A stretch of 64,000 bases of DNA from CALLVY01 sp937899855 (GCA_039820405.1 JBCBQC010000008.1:1-64000), one strand, 5' to 3'. Numbered from the stretch's first letter, positions 8,272 through 17,803 are shown. Translations and numbers: made by a program. The notes: generated by a model from the letters alone, not told the origin.

Positions 8272-9267
8272 ATGGTAAAGATAGGTCCCGTAGATTTAGG
8301 AGAATTCCCCCTTTTGTTGGCCCCGATGGAAGACGTCAGCGATCCTCCCTTCCGCGCCCTTTGCAAGGCCCAGGGCTGCGATATGATGTACACCGAGTTC
8401 ATTTCGGTCGAGGGTTTGATTCGCGATGCTTCCAAGAGCGTACAAAAGCTGGATATCTACGAAGAGGAGCGCCCCATCGGCGTACAGATTTTTGGTGCCA
8501 AGCTCGACTCGATGATGCGGGCCGCCGAAATCGTGGAGGCCGCCCAGCCCGAGGTGCTGGACATCAACTACGGCTGCCCGGTCAAGAAGGTGGTTTGTAA
8601 AATGGCCGGCGCTGGTATTCTCCAGGACCTCGATCGCATGGTCAAGCTCACCGAGGCGGTGGTCAAATCCACCAACCTGCCGGTGACGGTGAAGACACGG
8701 CTGGGCTGGGACGACAAGACCAAATACATCGAAGAGGTGGCCGAACGCCTCCAGGATGTCGGGATCAAGGCCCTGAGTATCCACGGTCGGACCCGCAAGC
8801 AGATGTACAAGGGGGAGGCCGACTGGACCTTGATCGGAAAGATCAAAGAAAATCCGCGGGTCAAGATTCCCATCTTTGGCAATGGCGACATCAACAGCCC
8901 CCAGAAGGCCAAGCTCTACCGCGAGCGCTACGGGGTCGATGGCATCATGATCGGTCGTGCCACGATTGGCAATCCCTGGATTTTCCGCGAAATCAAACAC
9001 TATTTCGCCACGGGGGAAATCCTGCCCCCACCCACGGTCGAGGAACGGGTGGCGGCCGCGCGCCAACACCTCCAGCATTCCCTAGAATGGAAAGGACAAA
9101 CCCTGGGCGTCCTCGAAATGCGCCGCCACTACACCAATTATTTCCGGGGTTTTCCCCACATCAAACCCTACCGCACCAAATTAGTGACCTCCCACGAACC
9201 AGAAGAGCTGTTTTCGGTGTTGGAAGACATTGGACACGCCTACGGCGGAATGGCCCTGGCGCGTTAA
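8272..9267 (+). CDS. dusB: tRNA-dihydrouridine synthase
   Basis: The product is 331 aa, cytoplasmic and FMN-dependent. It reduces uridine to dihydrouridine in tRNA. The TIM-barrel opening LLAPMEDVSDPPFR, the active-site segment NYGCPVKKV with its catalytic Cys, GAGIL, the KTRLGWDD strand, the SIHGRTRKQMY motif and the GNGDI...GIMIGRATIGNPW phosphate-binding end all match DusB. Length is normal. It precedes the CCA-adding enzyme by only 6 bp, so a tRNA-maturation operon is likely. Confidence 0.93.
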   Translation: MVKIGPVDLGEFPLLLAPMEDVSDPPFRALCKAQGCDMMYTEFISVEGLIRDASKSVQKLDIYEEERPIGVQIFGAKLDSMMRAAEIVEAAQPEVLDINYGCPVKKVVCKMAGAGILQDLDRMVKLTEAVVKSTNLPVTVKTRLGWDDKTKYIEEVAERLQDVGIKALSIHGRTRKQMYKGEADWTLIGKIKENPRVKIPIFGNGDINSPQKAKLYRERYGVDGIMIGRATIGNPWIFREIKHYFATGEILPPPTVEERVAAARQHLQHSLEWKGQTLGVLEMRRHYTNYFRGFPHIKPYRTKLVTSHEPEELFSVLEDIGHAYGGMALAR

Positions 9268-9273
9268 AAATCA

Positions 9274-10725
9274 TTGAAACGAAGAAAATCGCAGTACACC
9301 TTGGTTTTTGATATTCAGCAGCACGAAAGAAAGATTTTTCGCCTCATCCAGCAAACGGCAGAGGAGTTGGGCTATCCCGTCTACGTCGTCGGGGGTTACG
9401 TTCGCGATCGACTGCTCGGTCGGCCCTCCCAGGATATGGACATCGTTTGCCTGGGCAGCGGCATCGAACTGGCGCGGGAATTGGCCAAAAAATTGCGGCC
9501 CATCCCCCGCGTAGCTTTTTACAGCCGCTTTGGCACCGCCATGCTCAAGCACAAGGACCTCGAAATCGAGTTTGTTGGGGCCCGCAAGGAATCCTACCGC
9601 CACGACTCGCGCAAGCCCATCGTCGAAGAGGGCAGCCTGGAAGACGACCAGAACCGCCGCGATTTTACCATCAATGCCCTCGCCGTGAGCCTCAACGAGC
9701 ATAATTTTGGCGAAATCATCGATCCCTTTGGGGGCCTGCACCACCTCGAAACCAAGCTGATCAAGACCCCCCTCGAACCCGGCAAGACCTTTTCCGACGA
9801 CCCCCTGCGTATGCTGCGGGGCATCCGTTTTGCCACCCAACTCGATTTCCGCATCGAGCAAGAGACCCTGCGCGCCATCCCCCGCTACAAAAACCGCCTC
9901 AACATCGTCTCGATGGAGCGGATTACGGGCGAGCTCAACAAGATCATGCGAACCTATCAACCCTCGGTGGGTTTTAAGCTCCTGATGGATACGGGACTGC
10001 TCGACGTTTTCTTTCCCGAGCTCATCGCGCTCAAGGGCGTAGAATACCGCAACGGTCGGGGGCACAAGGATAATTTTTACCACACCCTCCAGGTGCTCGA
10101 CAACGTTTGCCGCCGCACCGACAAGCTGTGGTTGCGCTGGGCAGCCCTGCTCCACGATATCGCCAAGCCCCCCACCAAGCGCTTTGATCCCCAGCAGGGC
10201 TGGACCTTCCACGGTCACGAAGCCCTGGGCGCCGCCATGGTTCCCCGAATTTTTCGCCGGCTCCGATTGCCCATGGATCAAAAAATGAAGTACGTCCAAA
10301 AATTGGTGCGGCTCCACCTGCGGCCCATCTCCCTGACCAAGGAAGAGATCACCGATTCGGCCATTCGCCGCCTGCTTTTTGAAGCCGGAGAAGACATCGA
10401 TGACCTGATGATCCTCTGCGAGGCCGACATCACCTCCAAAAACCCCAATAAGGTCCGCCGCTACCTCGAAAACTACGAGCTGGTGCGGCAAAAACTCAAG
10501 GAGGTCGAGGAAAAGGATCGGATCCGCAATTGGCAACCCCCGATTTCGGGAGAGTTGATTATGGAAACCTTTGGCCTGTCGCCCTGTCGGGAGGTCGGGG
10601 TAATCAAAAATGCCATCCGCGAGGCCATCCTCGACGGCGATATCCCCAACGAGTACGATGCGGCCTACCGCTTTATGCTCGACAAGGGCCACGACCTGGG
10701 GCTTTCCGCCGTTGTAAAAGAGTGA
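9274..10725 (+). CDS. cca: CCA-adding tRNA nucleotidyltransferase with HD domain
   Basis: The product is 483 aa. The class II nucleotidyltransferase head is clear: VVGGYVRDRLLGRPSQDMDIV with the catalytic D-x-D, then RRDFTINALAV and the DPLRMLRGIRFA motif. A central HD hydrolase domain follows (LLHDIAKPPTKRFD...FHGHEALGA). It adds or repairs the 3' CCA end of tRNAs; poly(A) polymerase activity is the alternative within the family. No ATG precedes the GGYVRD motif in frame, so TTG at 9274 (LKRRKSQ...) is the best start. It lies 6 bp after dusB. Confidence 0.88.
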   Translation: MKRRKSQYTLVFDIQQHERKIFRLIQQTAEELGYPVYVVGGYVRDRLLGRPSQDMDIVCLGSGIELARELAKKLRPIPRVAFYSRFGTAMLKHKDLEIEFVGARKESYRHDSRKPIVEEGSLEDDQNRRDFTINALAVSLNEHNFGEIIDPFGGLHHLETKLIKTPLEPGKTFSDDPLRMLRGIRFATQLDFRIEQETLRAIPRYKNRLNIVSMERITGELNKIMRTYQPSVGFKLLMDTGLLDVFFPELIALKGVEYRNGRGHKDNFYHTLQVLDNVCRRTDKLWLRWAALLHDIAKPPTKRFDPQQGWTFHGHEALGAAMVPRIFRRLRLPMDQKMKYVQKLVRLHLRPISLTKEEITDSAIRRLLFEAGEDIDDLMILCEADITSKNPNKVRRYLENYELVRQKLKEVEEKDRIRNWQPPISGELIMETFGLSPCREVGVIKNAIREAILDGDIPNEYDAAYRFMLDKGHDLGLSAVVKE

Positions 10726-10741
10726 TAAAAGATAATTTGAC

Positions 10742-11212
10742 ATGAAAATAGCCATCCCCACCCACCTGCTGCTCTTCGCCAGCCTACTTTTCCTACTCCC
10801 CGCTTGCCGCGACAATACCTGCAGCCCGGAGGACGATCAGGATACCATCGAGGATTACCTCGACGATAATGGTCTGACCGCCCAAAAAACCGATTCGGGA
10901 CTCCACTACATCATCAAAAGACCGGGGGTGGGCAACCAGAATCCCGGTTTCAATTCCCGGGTAAAGGCCCGCTATACCGGCTATTTTACCAACGGTGTCA
11001 TCTTTGATCAAAGCGGCCCCACCGCTGCGGAATTTATTCTCGCCAACACCATTGCGGGTTGGCGGGAAGGGATTCCACTGGTAAAAAAGGATGGTGAAAT
11101 TCAATTGTTCATCCCCTCCGACCTGGCCTACGGCACCCAACGGGTAGGCGGCGTGCAGGATAGCGAATGCTCCGTAATCATCTTTGATGTGGTCTTGGAG
11201 GACTTCCAGTAA
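10742..11212 (+). CDS. FKBP-type peptidyl-prolyl isomerase lipoprotein
   Basis: The product is 156 aa. A signal sequence ends in the lipobox FLLPAC, so it is probably a lipoprotein. An FKBP domain follows: VKARYTGYFTNGVIFDQS, the IAGWREGIPLVKKDGEIQLFIPSDLAYG segment, and VIIFDVVLEDF at the very end. It would catalyse proline cis-trans isomerisation during folding of exported proteins. It starts 16 bp after the cca stop codon and is likely in the same transcript. It converges with the hybrid sensor gene. Confidence 0.88.
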   Translation: MKIAIPTHLLLFASLLFLLPACRDNTCSPEDDQDTIEDYLDDNGLTAQKTDSGLHYIIKRPGVGNQNPGFNSRVKARYTGYFTNGVIFDQSGPTAAEFILANTIAGWREGIPLVKKDGEIQLFIPSDLAYGTQRVGGVQDSECSVIIFDVVLEDFQ

Positions 11213-11254
11213 ATTGCTGCTGCAGGGCCAGGAATCGACCCCGCTGCACCGCTA

Positions 11255-14029
11255 CTAGAATTTGGCGCTGCGCTGCCCCCGACCTTTGCGGAACTCGCTG
11301 GGGGAAATGCCAAAGCGGTTTTTAAAGGAGGTGGAAAAAGTGGCCTGGTGCTCAAAGCCAAATCGGTAAGCCACTTCCGAAATCGAGTTAAACTGACCCA
11401 ACTCTAAATCCGCCCGAGCGGCTTGGAGTTGTACCTCCTTGATGAATTTGGCGGGCGATAATCCCGTGATTCGTTTGAGTCGTCGGTTGAGTTGTCGGCT
11501 ACTCAGGTACACCGCCGCCGCCAACTGTTCGACCCCAATCTTTTGCTGTTCCAAACGCTCTTCAATCAAACGACGCAGGTCATTGACCCACTGGCGCTCT
11601 TCTTCGCTACAGAGGAGATCCTGTGGATCACTGGCGTCGCTGTTGCCGTTGCTATTGCTGCTGACTTCGGTGGGGATTTGTACGTCCCGTTGCCACTCCA
11701 AGCGCTGGTCATGGTGCTGGAGTAGGTTGTAAATTCGGCTGCGCAATTCCGGTACGGTAAAGGGCTTGGTGAGGTAATCGTCGACGCCGGTGGTGAGTGC
11801 CCGCAGCTGGTCCTGTGCCGTGGCCAGGGAAGTCAGCATGACGACGGGGATGTGTTGCCAATCCGGGGCCTGTTTGATGCGTTCGAGGAGGGCCCAACCA
11901 TCCATTTGAGGCATCATCACGTCGGTGACCACCAGGTGGATCGACCGGCCGTGTTCCTGGAGTTGTTTTAGGGCCTGGAGGCCATTTTCGGCGAGGAGTA
12001 CCTGGCGGTAATTGGCCTCCAGGGTCCGTTGGATAAAGTGGCGCAGGTCGCGGTTGTCTTCGACCACGAGGATGGTGTAGGCACTGCCCAGTCCCGCGGC
12101 GGGTACGGGCAGTGGCAGGTCTTCGGCGGCGCCGCCGGATGGGTCAGTGGCGGCCACTGGGACCAGGGGAAATTCGAAGAAAAATTGACTGCCCCGTCCC
12201 AATTCACTGTGAACGTAGGCGCGGCCCCCCATGAGCTTGGCAAATTCTTTGACCATCGCCAATCCGATACCCGTACCCCCGTGCTGTTGCTGTCCGGGCT
12301 GGAAGGATTGAAAGTAGCGGTCGAAAACCCGGTCCAAATCCTCGGCGGGAATGCCCCGACCGGTATCGGCCACTGCGATGCGGAGCTGCGTTTCTGATTG
12401 CACCACGGTACAAGTGACGGTGCCGCCCATCGGGGTAAACTTGAGCGCATTGTAAAGAAAATTGTGCAGCACCTTGGTCAGTTTCTTGCGATCCAACCGC
12501 AGGGCGAGCCCCTCCGCGAGGTCGAAGCGGGTGGTGTACGCGATGCCCTCGTGAGCAAACTGCGCGCTAAAGGCCTGCGTGACCTCCTCAAAAAAGGGCT
12601 GGGCGACCGTATCCTCTTCCACCAGATCCATCTGGTTGGCTTCCAGTTTGGAGAGGTCCAAGATTTCTTCCACCAATTGCAGCAGGCTCTTGCCGTTGCG
12701 CTGCATGAGGAGCAGTTGTTTTTTAAGTTCCTCGCGGTTCCAGGATTCGGGCTGTTCCAGTAGGACGGAAAGCGGCCCCAGGATCAAGCTCAGGGGCGTG
12801 CGCAATTCGTGGGAGATGTTGCTAAAAAGTTTGGATTTGACCGCGTCGAGCTGTTGGAGCTCCCGGGCTTGCACTTCGTTTTGGCGGTTGGTACGGCGGA
12901 GGCGCAGGTAGCTCCAGGTCAGGAGGCCCGCAAACAGGAGAATGATTGCGCACAGGCCAATCAGGAGGTTCCGCCGAGCTCGTTGGGTACGAATCAAAAC
13001 GTTTTGGTTGGCAATTTGCTGGGCCTGCCGCTCTTCGTTGTACTGGGCGGCGATGTTTAGAATTTCTTCCCGCTTGTCTTGTTCGAGTTCCTGGATTTGG
13101 AGTTCGTAGCCCCGGTCCAGGTAGTGGAGGGCGGAGTCCAGCTGACCGATCTGGCGGAGCAACTCGGCTCGATCCAGGTGATTGGATGACAGCAGGTGGG
13201 TGCTTTCGATGCCCATGTGCTGCAATTGCTGGGCGGCGTAGGCGGCGGTATCGAGGTGGAGGAGGGCGCGGTCCAACTGGTGGTGGCGCTGGTAGAGGTT
13301 TGCCAAGTTGTTGTGGGTAGCTCCGTAGCCTTGGTAGTCGCCGTAGGCCAGCCAGTGCTGAGCGGCCCAATGGTAGTGGTGGCGGGCCCGGTCGAAGTCC
13401 CGACGGTGGTGCAGCATGCCGAGGAGCAGGTGCCCCACGGCCTCCTCGGGGGCCTGTTGGAGGGCTTGGGCTTGGGCAACGGTGGCTTCGGCGTAGTGGA
13501 GGGCGGAGTCGCGATCGGCAAAGATGCGGTGGTAAGAGGCCAAGCGAGTGTAGTAACGGGCTTTGACCAGATCGACATCGTGGGGAAAGATGGCGGTTTG
13601 GGCCAGTTGGAGTTGGGCGCGGCAGCGCTGGTCAAAGCCCAGTTTTTCGTAGAGGCGGGCCAGGGAGAGGTGGGCATTGGCCAGGACCTCCCATTCCGCC
13701 TGGGTGCGCGCTTCCTCGGCTACGGGCAACAGTCGCTCGATGGCGGTTTCGTCCTGGTGGTCGCGTTCGAGGGCTTCAGCTTGGCGGAGGCGAACCTGGA
13801 GGCCAAAGGAGGTGTGGAGGGCTTGGCTCGCTTCGAGTTCTTGGTGGAGTTGGCTGAGGAGGTGGTAGGCACTATCGTTTTGGAAGGCTTCCATTAGCTC
13901 AATGGCCCGATCGAATTGTTGTTGCTGTTGGGCTTGGTTGGAGGTGTTGGCCCGGGCGGAAAAAAACAAGAGCGTCACACCCAGAATCGCAAAGATTCTC
14001 AGCAGCATTACCTGGAAAGCTGGGTTCAT
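11255..14029 (-). CDS. Hybrid two-component sensor/AraC regulator
   Basis: The 924-aa product combines a sensor kinase and its regulator. There is a signal-anchor at 1-27, TPR-like helices at about 30-340, a transmembrane helix at 354-375, a HisKA domain with H407 in SNISHELRTPL, an ATPase with the DTGRGIP and GTGIGLAMVK boxes (555-592), a receiver domain (652-765, phosphoacceptor D703 in VTDVMMPQMDG), and an AraC-type helix-turn-helix pair (815-920). Such proteins usually control a neighbouring operon. Three ATGTCCG repeats lie in the gap between this gene and the divergent secreted-protein genes and are good candidates for its binding sites. A fragment matching its TPR region (residues 142-158) recurs at 16035-16071. 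The sensory part is TPR-based rather than the propeller type found in many polysaccharide regulators. Confidence 0.92.
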   Translation of the reverse strand: MNPAFQVMLLRIFAILGVTLLFFSARANTSNQAQQQQQFDRAIELMEAFQNDSAYHLLSQLHQELEASQALHTSFGLQVRLRQAEALERDHQDETAIERLLPVAEEARTQAEWEVLANAHLSLARLYEKLGFDQRCRAQLQLAQTAIFPHDVDLVKARYYTRLASYHRIFADRDSALHYAEATVAQAQALQQAPEEAVGHLLLGMLHHRRDFDRARHHYHWAAQHWLAYGDYQGYGATHNNLANLYQRHHQLDRALLHLDTAAYAAQQLQHMGIESTHLLSSNHLDRAELLRQIGQLDSALHYLDRGYELQIQELEQDKREEILNIAAQYNEERQAQQIANQNVLIRTQRARRNLLIGLCAIILLFAGLLTWSYLRLRRTNRQNEVQARELQQLDAVKSKLFSNISHELRTPLSLILGPLSVLLEQPESWNREELKKQLLLMQRNGKSLLQLVEEILDLSKLEANQMDLVEEDTVAQPFFEEVTQAFSAQFAHEGIAYTTRFDLAEGLALRLDRKKLTKVLHNFLYNALKFTPMGGTVTCTVVQSETQLRIAVADTGRGIPAEDLDRVFDRYFQSFQPGQQQHGGTGIGLAMVKEFAKLMGGRAYVHSELGRGSQFFFEFPLVPVAATDPSGGAAEDLPLPVPAAGLGSAYTILVVEDNRDLRHFIQRTLEANYRQVLLAENGLQALKQLQEHGRSIHLVVTDVMMPQMDGWALLERIKQAPDWQHIPVVMLTSLATAQDQLRALTTGVDDYLTKPFTVPELRSRIYNLLQHHDQRLEWQRDVQIPTEVSSNSNGNSDASDPQDLLCSEEERQWVNDLRRLIEERLEQQKIGVEQLAAAVYLSSRQLNRRLKRITGLSPAKFIKEVQLQAARADLELGQFNSISEVAYRFGFEHQATFSTSFKNRFGISPSEFRKGRGQRSAKF

Positions 14030-14675
14030 GTTTTGACTTATTTGGGTCCGCTAAAGAATTAACTTTAGGGGGTGGTTGAATATTCTGTTTTGGCATTCAA
14101 TCCACTCTCCGATGATTTCGTCTTTTTGAGCTTTTCAAAAATAGGAAAAAGCGGATTGAAAACGTCTTACGAACGGTGCTAAGTCCGGCCGGATTGCCAC
14201 AAAAAGCCCGGATTAACTTTTCGATAAGGCTTTGGTAAGAAAATATTTTCCAACATTTTACTCCCTAATTTCCATCAAACAGGATGTCCGATTTGCTTAA
14301 AAACCCAGCCAAAACCAGTGGAAATGTCCGGTTTTCCTACTAAGATGTCCGAATTATTAAAACGCCCCTGGGTATTTTCCCTTAGGTTTGTCATCGAAGT
14401 AAAAATCACAAGCGCACCGGAAGGGAATCACGGGTGAGCGCCCGGACCCTCCCAAAAGTACGGTCAGAACCCCATACCTTCGAGATTTTTTTAACGACAA
14501 ATTCGATCCTGGGCCCAATTCTGATGATTTACTTTTGCTCCTCTACCGACTGCGTTTTTCCCCACCGTGAACGGGCCGATACCGGTCCAGGCCAATGACT
14601 TTTAATTTTAATATTCAAGCGGCTCTTCCGGGAGTCCGAGAATTATTCTAACTGAAAAATAAACATAAGATTATC
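14030..14675. other. Divergent regulatory region, copy 1
   Basis: This 646-bp gap separates the hybrid regulator from its divergent neighbour. It has no gene. Blocks at about 14245-14400 and 14560-14675 are clearly related to 16095-16235 and 16315-16431 upstream of the second paralogue, including the ATGTCCG repeats and the bases directly before the start codon. The middle, about 14400-14550, is not shared. Confidence 0.75.
14284..14351 (+). promoter_or_regulatory. Three ATGTCCG direct repeats, copy 1
   Basis: ATGTCCG occurs at 14284, 14324 and 14345, each followed by A/T-rich bases (ATTTG, GTTTT, AATTA). Start-to-start spacings are 40 and 21 bp, close to four and two helical turns, so the sites face the same side of the helix. 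The same three sites with the same spacings occur before the second paralogue. Direct repeats two turns apart are typical for AraC-type regulators, and one is encoded next door. Confidence 0.6.
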
Positions 14676-15932
14676 ATGAAGTATTTGATCAGTACCCTTA
14701 GTTGCCTGTTGTTGCTCACCGCCGTTTGGGCGAACAACGACCCGGCGGCCGACCCCCTCATCGTACTTTCTCCCTGGGAAATCAATGATGGCAAAGGGCA
14801 AATCCCCCTCGGTGATATCGACATGCACAAACAGCACGGCAATCCCATCGTTTACCAACTGTCCAGCCGGCCCGACAAAATGGACCCCAACTGGAAACCC
14901 GCCCCCATGAGAGGCAACGACGTCGCGATGATCCGCAGTTCCAACGTACCCTGTTTTCAGGCGGTAGACTTTACCTACTTCCGGGCCTTCCTCGACGTTT
15001 CCGCCGATGCCACCTTTGACCACCTCACGGTGACGATCGGTGCCGTCGACGACGGGGCGCGGATGTTCATCTACAACTCCGCCTACCCCAACGGACACTT
15101 CGACCCCGCTACCGACGGGCGGCTCGGTGGAAAAAGCTTTACGGTCGATTTTAAGGATGAAATCGTTCCCGGCGAGATCAATACGATCATGATCGTCCAA
15201 GTGGACGACTGCCGGACGGAAAATAACCTCACCGGTGGGCTGACCCTCAAGGTCAATGATACCAAGATCGCACCCGACCCCAATTGGAAGGCCGACCACA
15301 CCCGATTTACCAAGAAGAAGAAGTACGCCAGTCCTGCCGTACGCTTTATCCCCAAATCCAATTGGTCCTTTCAGGGCGATGGACAATTTGAGAACGTCGA
15401 TTTGCGGATTCGCCCCGACGGTAAGGGCACCCTATTCATTCCCGGGGAGGCGGAGGAATTCCCTTTTAACTACGTAGAGGAAAACGGGAAGTTTATCTTT
15501 TCCGGTACCGACCCGGACGATGGGACGGTACACCGCTTCGAAGTTACCCGGGCCGATAAGAATGAACTCCACCTCAAGGATTTGACCACGGGGACCGTTC
15601 ACATTGCCGGCCGAAAGCGAAGTGTCAGTTACAAAAATTTGGAAAACACCGCCTGGCTGGTGACCATGAACGGTATCCGGCAGGAAATGATCTTTCTCCC
15701 CAACAAGCAGATCGTGATAGAGAACCAAAGTACCGGGGATAGCTACTTGGCCTCTTACGTCCTCGAGGACAAGACCATCGTCATGACGCTATCGCAGGAG
15801 GCCATCATCAAGCTTGAGGCTGATTTTTCCACAATTCAAGTAGACGTACGGGAATTCGATTACTTTACTCTGGTAACGCAGCAACAAGGAGAGGGGCACG
15901 AGCCGGTGAAGTACCAGCGCGAGTTGGAGTAG
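14676..15932 (+). CDS. Secreted protein, tandem paralogue A
   Basis: The product is 418 aa with a signal peptide (MKYLISTLSCLLLLTAVWA). About residues 20-195 form a beta-rich domain (TIGAVDDGARMFIYNS, EINTIMIVQVDDC) reminiscent of jelly-roll or galactose-binding-like folds. About residues 225-415 contain lipocalin-like strands in two parts (NWSFQGDGQFENVDLRIR, NLENTAWLVTMNGIRQEMIF). No catalytic motif was recognised. It is closely similar to the protein at 16432-17661 over its whole length, with the C-terminal 100 residues most diverged. It is divergent from the hybrid regulator and probably controlled by it. Function is unknown; sensing or binding of an extracellular ligand is a guess. Confidence 0.8.
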   Translation: MKYLISTLSCLLLLTAVWANNDPAADPLIVLSPWEINDGKGQIPLGDIDMHKQHGNPIVYQLSSRPDKMDPNWKPAPMRGNDVAMIRSSNVPCFQAVDFTYFRAFLDVSADATFDHLTVTIGAVDDGARMFIYNSAYPNGHFDPATDGRLGGKSFTVDFKDEIVPGEINTIMIVQVDDCRTENNLTGGLTLKVNDTKIAPDPNWKADHTRFTKKKKYASPAVRFIPKSNWSFQGDGQFENVDLRIRPDGKGTLFIPGEAEEFPFNYVEENGKFIFSGTDPDDGTVHRFEVTRADKNELHLKDLTTGTVHIAGRKRSVSYKNLENTAWLVTMNGIRQEMIFLPNKQIVIENQSTGDSYLASYVLEDKTIVMTLSQEAIIKLEADFSTIQVDVREFDYFTLVTQQQGEGHEPVKYQRELE

Positions 15933-15977
15933 GGGCTGGGGGCTAAATGCTTACCAAACGATTGGATCATCAACGCG

Positions 15978-16011
15978 GGCCCTCTTCGTACCATCGGAGA
16001 GGGCCTTTTTT
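15978..16011 (+). terminator. Terminator of paralogue A
   Basis: GGCCCTCT (15978-15985) pairs with AGAGGGCC (15998-16005), followed by six T residues. The sequence GATTGGATCAT just before it recurs at the terminator of paralogue B, so the terminator was duplicated too. Confidence 0.8.
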
Positions 16012-16034
16012 GGGGGAAGCAGGCTCGTGACGCG

Positions 16035-16071
16035 CTTTGACCAGATCGACATGGTGGGGAAAGCTGGCGGC
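16035..16071 (-). pseudogene. Relic of the hybrid regulator gene
   Basis: This segment matches 13561-13597 inside the hybrid regulator at 34 of 37 bases. On the minus strand it encodes FPHHVDLVKAR, against FPHDVDLVKAR at residues 148-158 of the regulator. Similarity extends a little further at protein level (LAQAAPA against LAQTA). It then jumps to DNA matching the regulator's upstream region, so roughly 600 bp is missing between. It is too short to be functional and marks the duplication boundary. Confidence 0.7.
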
Positions 16072-16132
16072 TGGAGCCGCTTGGGCGAGGTCCGTTTTCC
16101 AACATTTTGCTTGCTGATTGGCGCGGATACGG

Positions 16133-16200
16133 ATGTCGGATTGGCTGAAAAAATGGGCCAAAACCAACGTAAACGTCCGGTTTTTTAATAAAGATGTCCG
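16133..16200 (+). promoter_or_regulatory. Three ATGTCCG-type repeats, copy 2
   Basis: ATGTCGG (16133), ACGTCCG (16173) and ATGTCCG (16194) repeat the set at 14284-14351 with exactly the same 40- and 21-bp spacings, while surrounding bases have drifted. Preserved spacing suggests preserved binding. Confidence 0.55.
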
Positions 16201-16431
16201 AATTTTTAAAATCGTTTCGGGCATTTTCGATTAGGTTTGCTTTCAAGGTAAAGAACAACAACGCAGCAAATTGAGGACTACGAGCGAGAGGCTGGACATC
16301 CACAAAAGTAAGGGCTGCGTTTTTTCCCACCGTGAACGGGCCGGTACCGGTCCAAACCAAAGCTTAACCTTCGAAGGGCTCTCCCGGGAGCCCGAGAATT
16401 ATTCTAACCGATAAATAAATATAAAATTATC

Positions 16432-17661
16432 ATGAAGTATTTGATCAGTACGCTTAGCTGCCTGTTGGTACTTAGCGCCGTCTGGGCGAACAACGACCCG
16501 GCAGCCGACCCCGTCGTCAGTCTCTCCCCCTGGGAAATCAATGATGGCAAAGGGCATATTCCACTCGGTAAAATCGACATGCGCCGACAGCCCGGTAATC
16601 CCGTTGCCTACCAACTGGCCAGCCGGCCCGACAAAATGGACGCCAACTGGAAACCCGCCCCCATGGATGGCAAGAACGTCTCGATGATTCGGGTGTCCAC
16701 CGTACCCTGTTACGAAGCGGTCGACTTTACCTACTTCCGAGCCTTCCTCGCCGTTCCCGAGGGGGCCACCTTTGATCACCTCACGGTGACGATCGGCGCC
16801 GTCGATGATGGGGCGCGGATGTTTATCTACAACTCCGTGTATCCCGATGGGCACTTCGACCCCTCGACCGACGGGCGCCTCGGTGGAAAAAACTTTACGG
16901 TCGATTTCAAGGACGAGATCGTTCCCGGTGAGATCAACACGATCATGATTGTCCAAATGGACGACTGCGCGAAACAGAACAACCTCACCGGTGGCCTGAC
17001 GCTCAAGGTCAACGACCAAAAGGTCGAACCCGACCCCAATTGGAAGGAAAATCACACCCGATTTACCAAGAAGAAAAGGTACGCCAATCCCGCCGTTCGC
17101 TTTATCCCCAAATCCAACTGGTCTTTTCAAGGCGATGGGGAATTTGAAGACGTCGACTTGCGGATTCGCCCCGACGGCAAGGGTACGCTGTATATCCCTG
17201 GCGAGGAGGACGAAGGCGTCTTTAACTACGTGGATGACAATGGTAAATTCATCTTTACTTACAATGACGAGGAAGATGGGACGGTACACCGCTTCGAAGT
17301 CGTACGGGCCGATAAAAACGAACTCCACCTCAAAGATTTAGCGTCGGGTACCGTTCACATCGCCGGTCGCAAGCGACGCCTCAGTTACAAGAACCTGGAA
17401 AACTCCGCCTGGATAGTAGATAATGGCGAATCCCTAGAGGAACTCACCTTTCTTCCCGGTCAGCGGGCCGTAATGGAAGATGAAAACCGTGGTACTCGTA
17501 CGACGCTCACCTATACCATCGAAGGCAACAAAATCATCTTTCTACTTGATGAAACCAATAAGGATGCGGTCATGGATGTACATGATTTCGATTACTTTAA
17601 TTTGATCGTTCAACAGGAGGGGCGGGATCAGGTTTCGCATCTCAAGCGCGAATTGGAGTAG
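16432..17661 (+). CDS. Secreted protein, tandem paralogue B
   Basis: The product is 409 aa with signal peptide MKYLISTLSCLLVLSAVWA. It has the same two-part architecture as paralogue A and near-identical blocks such as TIGAVDDGARMFIYNS, GGKNFTVDFKDEIVPGEIN and RFIPKSNWSFQGDGEFE. The C-terminal part (after about residue 325) differs most and is shorter. It has its own copy of the upstream repeats and its own terminator, so it is likely expressed independently under the same regulator. Function is unknown. Confidence 0.8.
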   Translation: MKYLISTLSCLLVLSAVWANNDPAADPVVSLSPWEINDGKGHIPLGKIDMRRQPGNPVAYQLASRPDKMDANWKPAPMDGKNVSMIRVSTVPCYEAVDFTYFRAFLAVPEGATFDHLTVTIGAVDDGARMFIYNSVYPDGHFDPSTDGRLGGKNFTVDFKDEIVPGEINTIMIVQMDDCAKQNNLTGGLTLKVNDQKVEPDPNWKENHTRFTKKKRYANPAVRFIPKSNWSFQGDGEFEDVDLRIRPDGKGTLYIPGEEDEGVFNYVDDNGKFIFTYNDEEDGTVHRFEVVRADKNELHLKDLASGTVHIAGRKRRLSYKNLENSAWIVDNGESLEELTFLPGQRAVMEDENRGTRTTLTYTIEGNKIIFLLDETNKDAVMDVHDFDYFNLIVQQEGRDQVSHLKRELE

Positions 17662-17803
17662 TAAGATATAGTGGGCAAGCCCTAGGCTAAAAATGGTCCA
17701 ACCCAACTACCAGCTCCCCTGTCTTAACCCCAATACCAAGCCGCTGTAAAGCAGCTCAAGTCGGAGCGTCCGGTTATTGCAAAACAATTGGATCATTGTC
17801 CAC

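Larger units (their letters stand above)
15933..16431. other. Region between the two paralogues
   Basis: This 499-bp gap holds, in order, a terminator, a scrap of the hybrid regulator gene, a second copy of the ATGTCCG repeats and the second paralogue's promoter-proximal DNA. All parts have counterparts to the left in the same order, consistent with one tandem duplication followed by deletion. No gene is present. Confidence 0.7.

Noticed and set aside
9271..10815. Minus-strand frame of 514 codons opposite the CCA-adding enzyme
   Set aside because: The plus strand encodes a full, well-conserved enzyme; the opposite frame shows no motifs.
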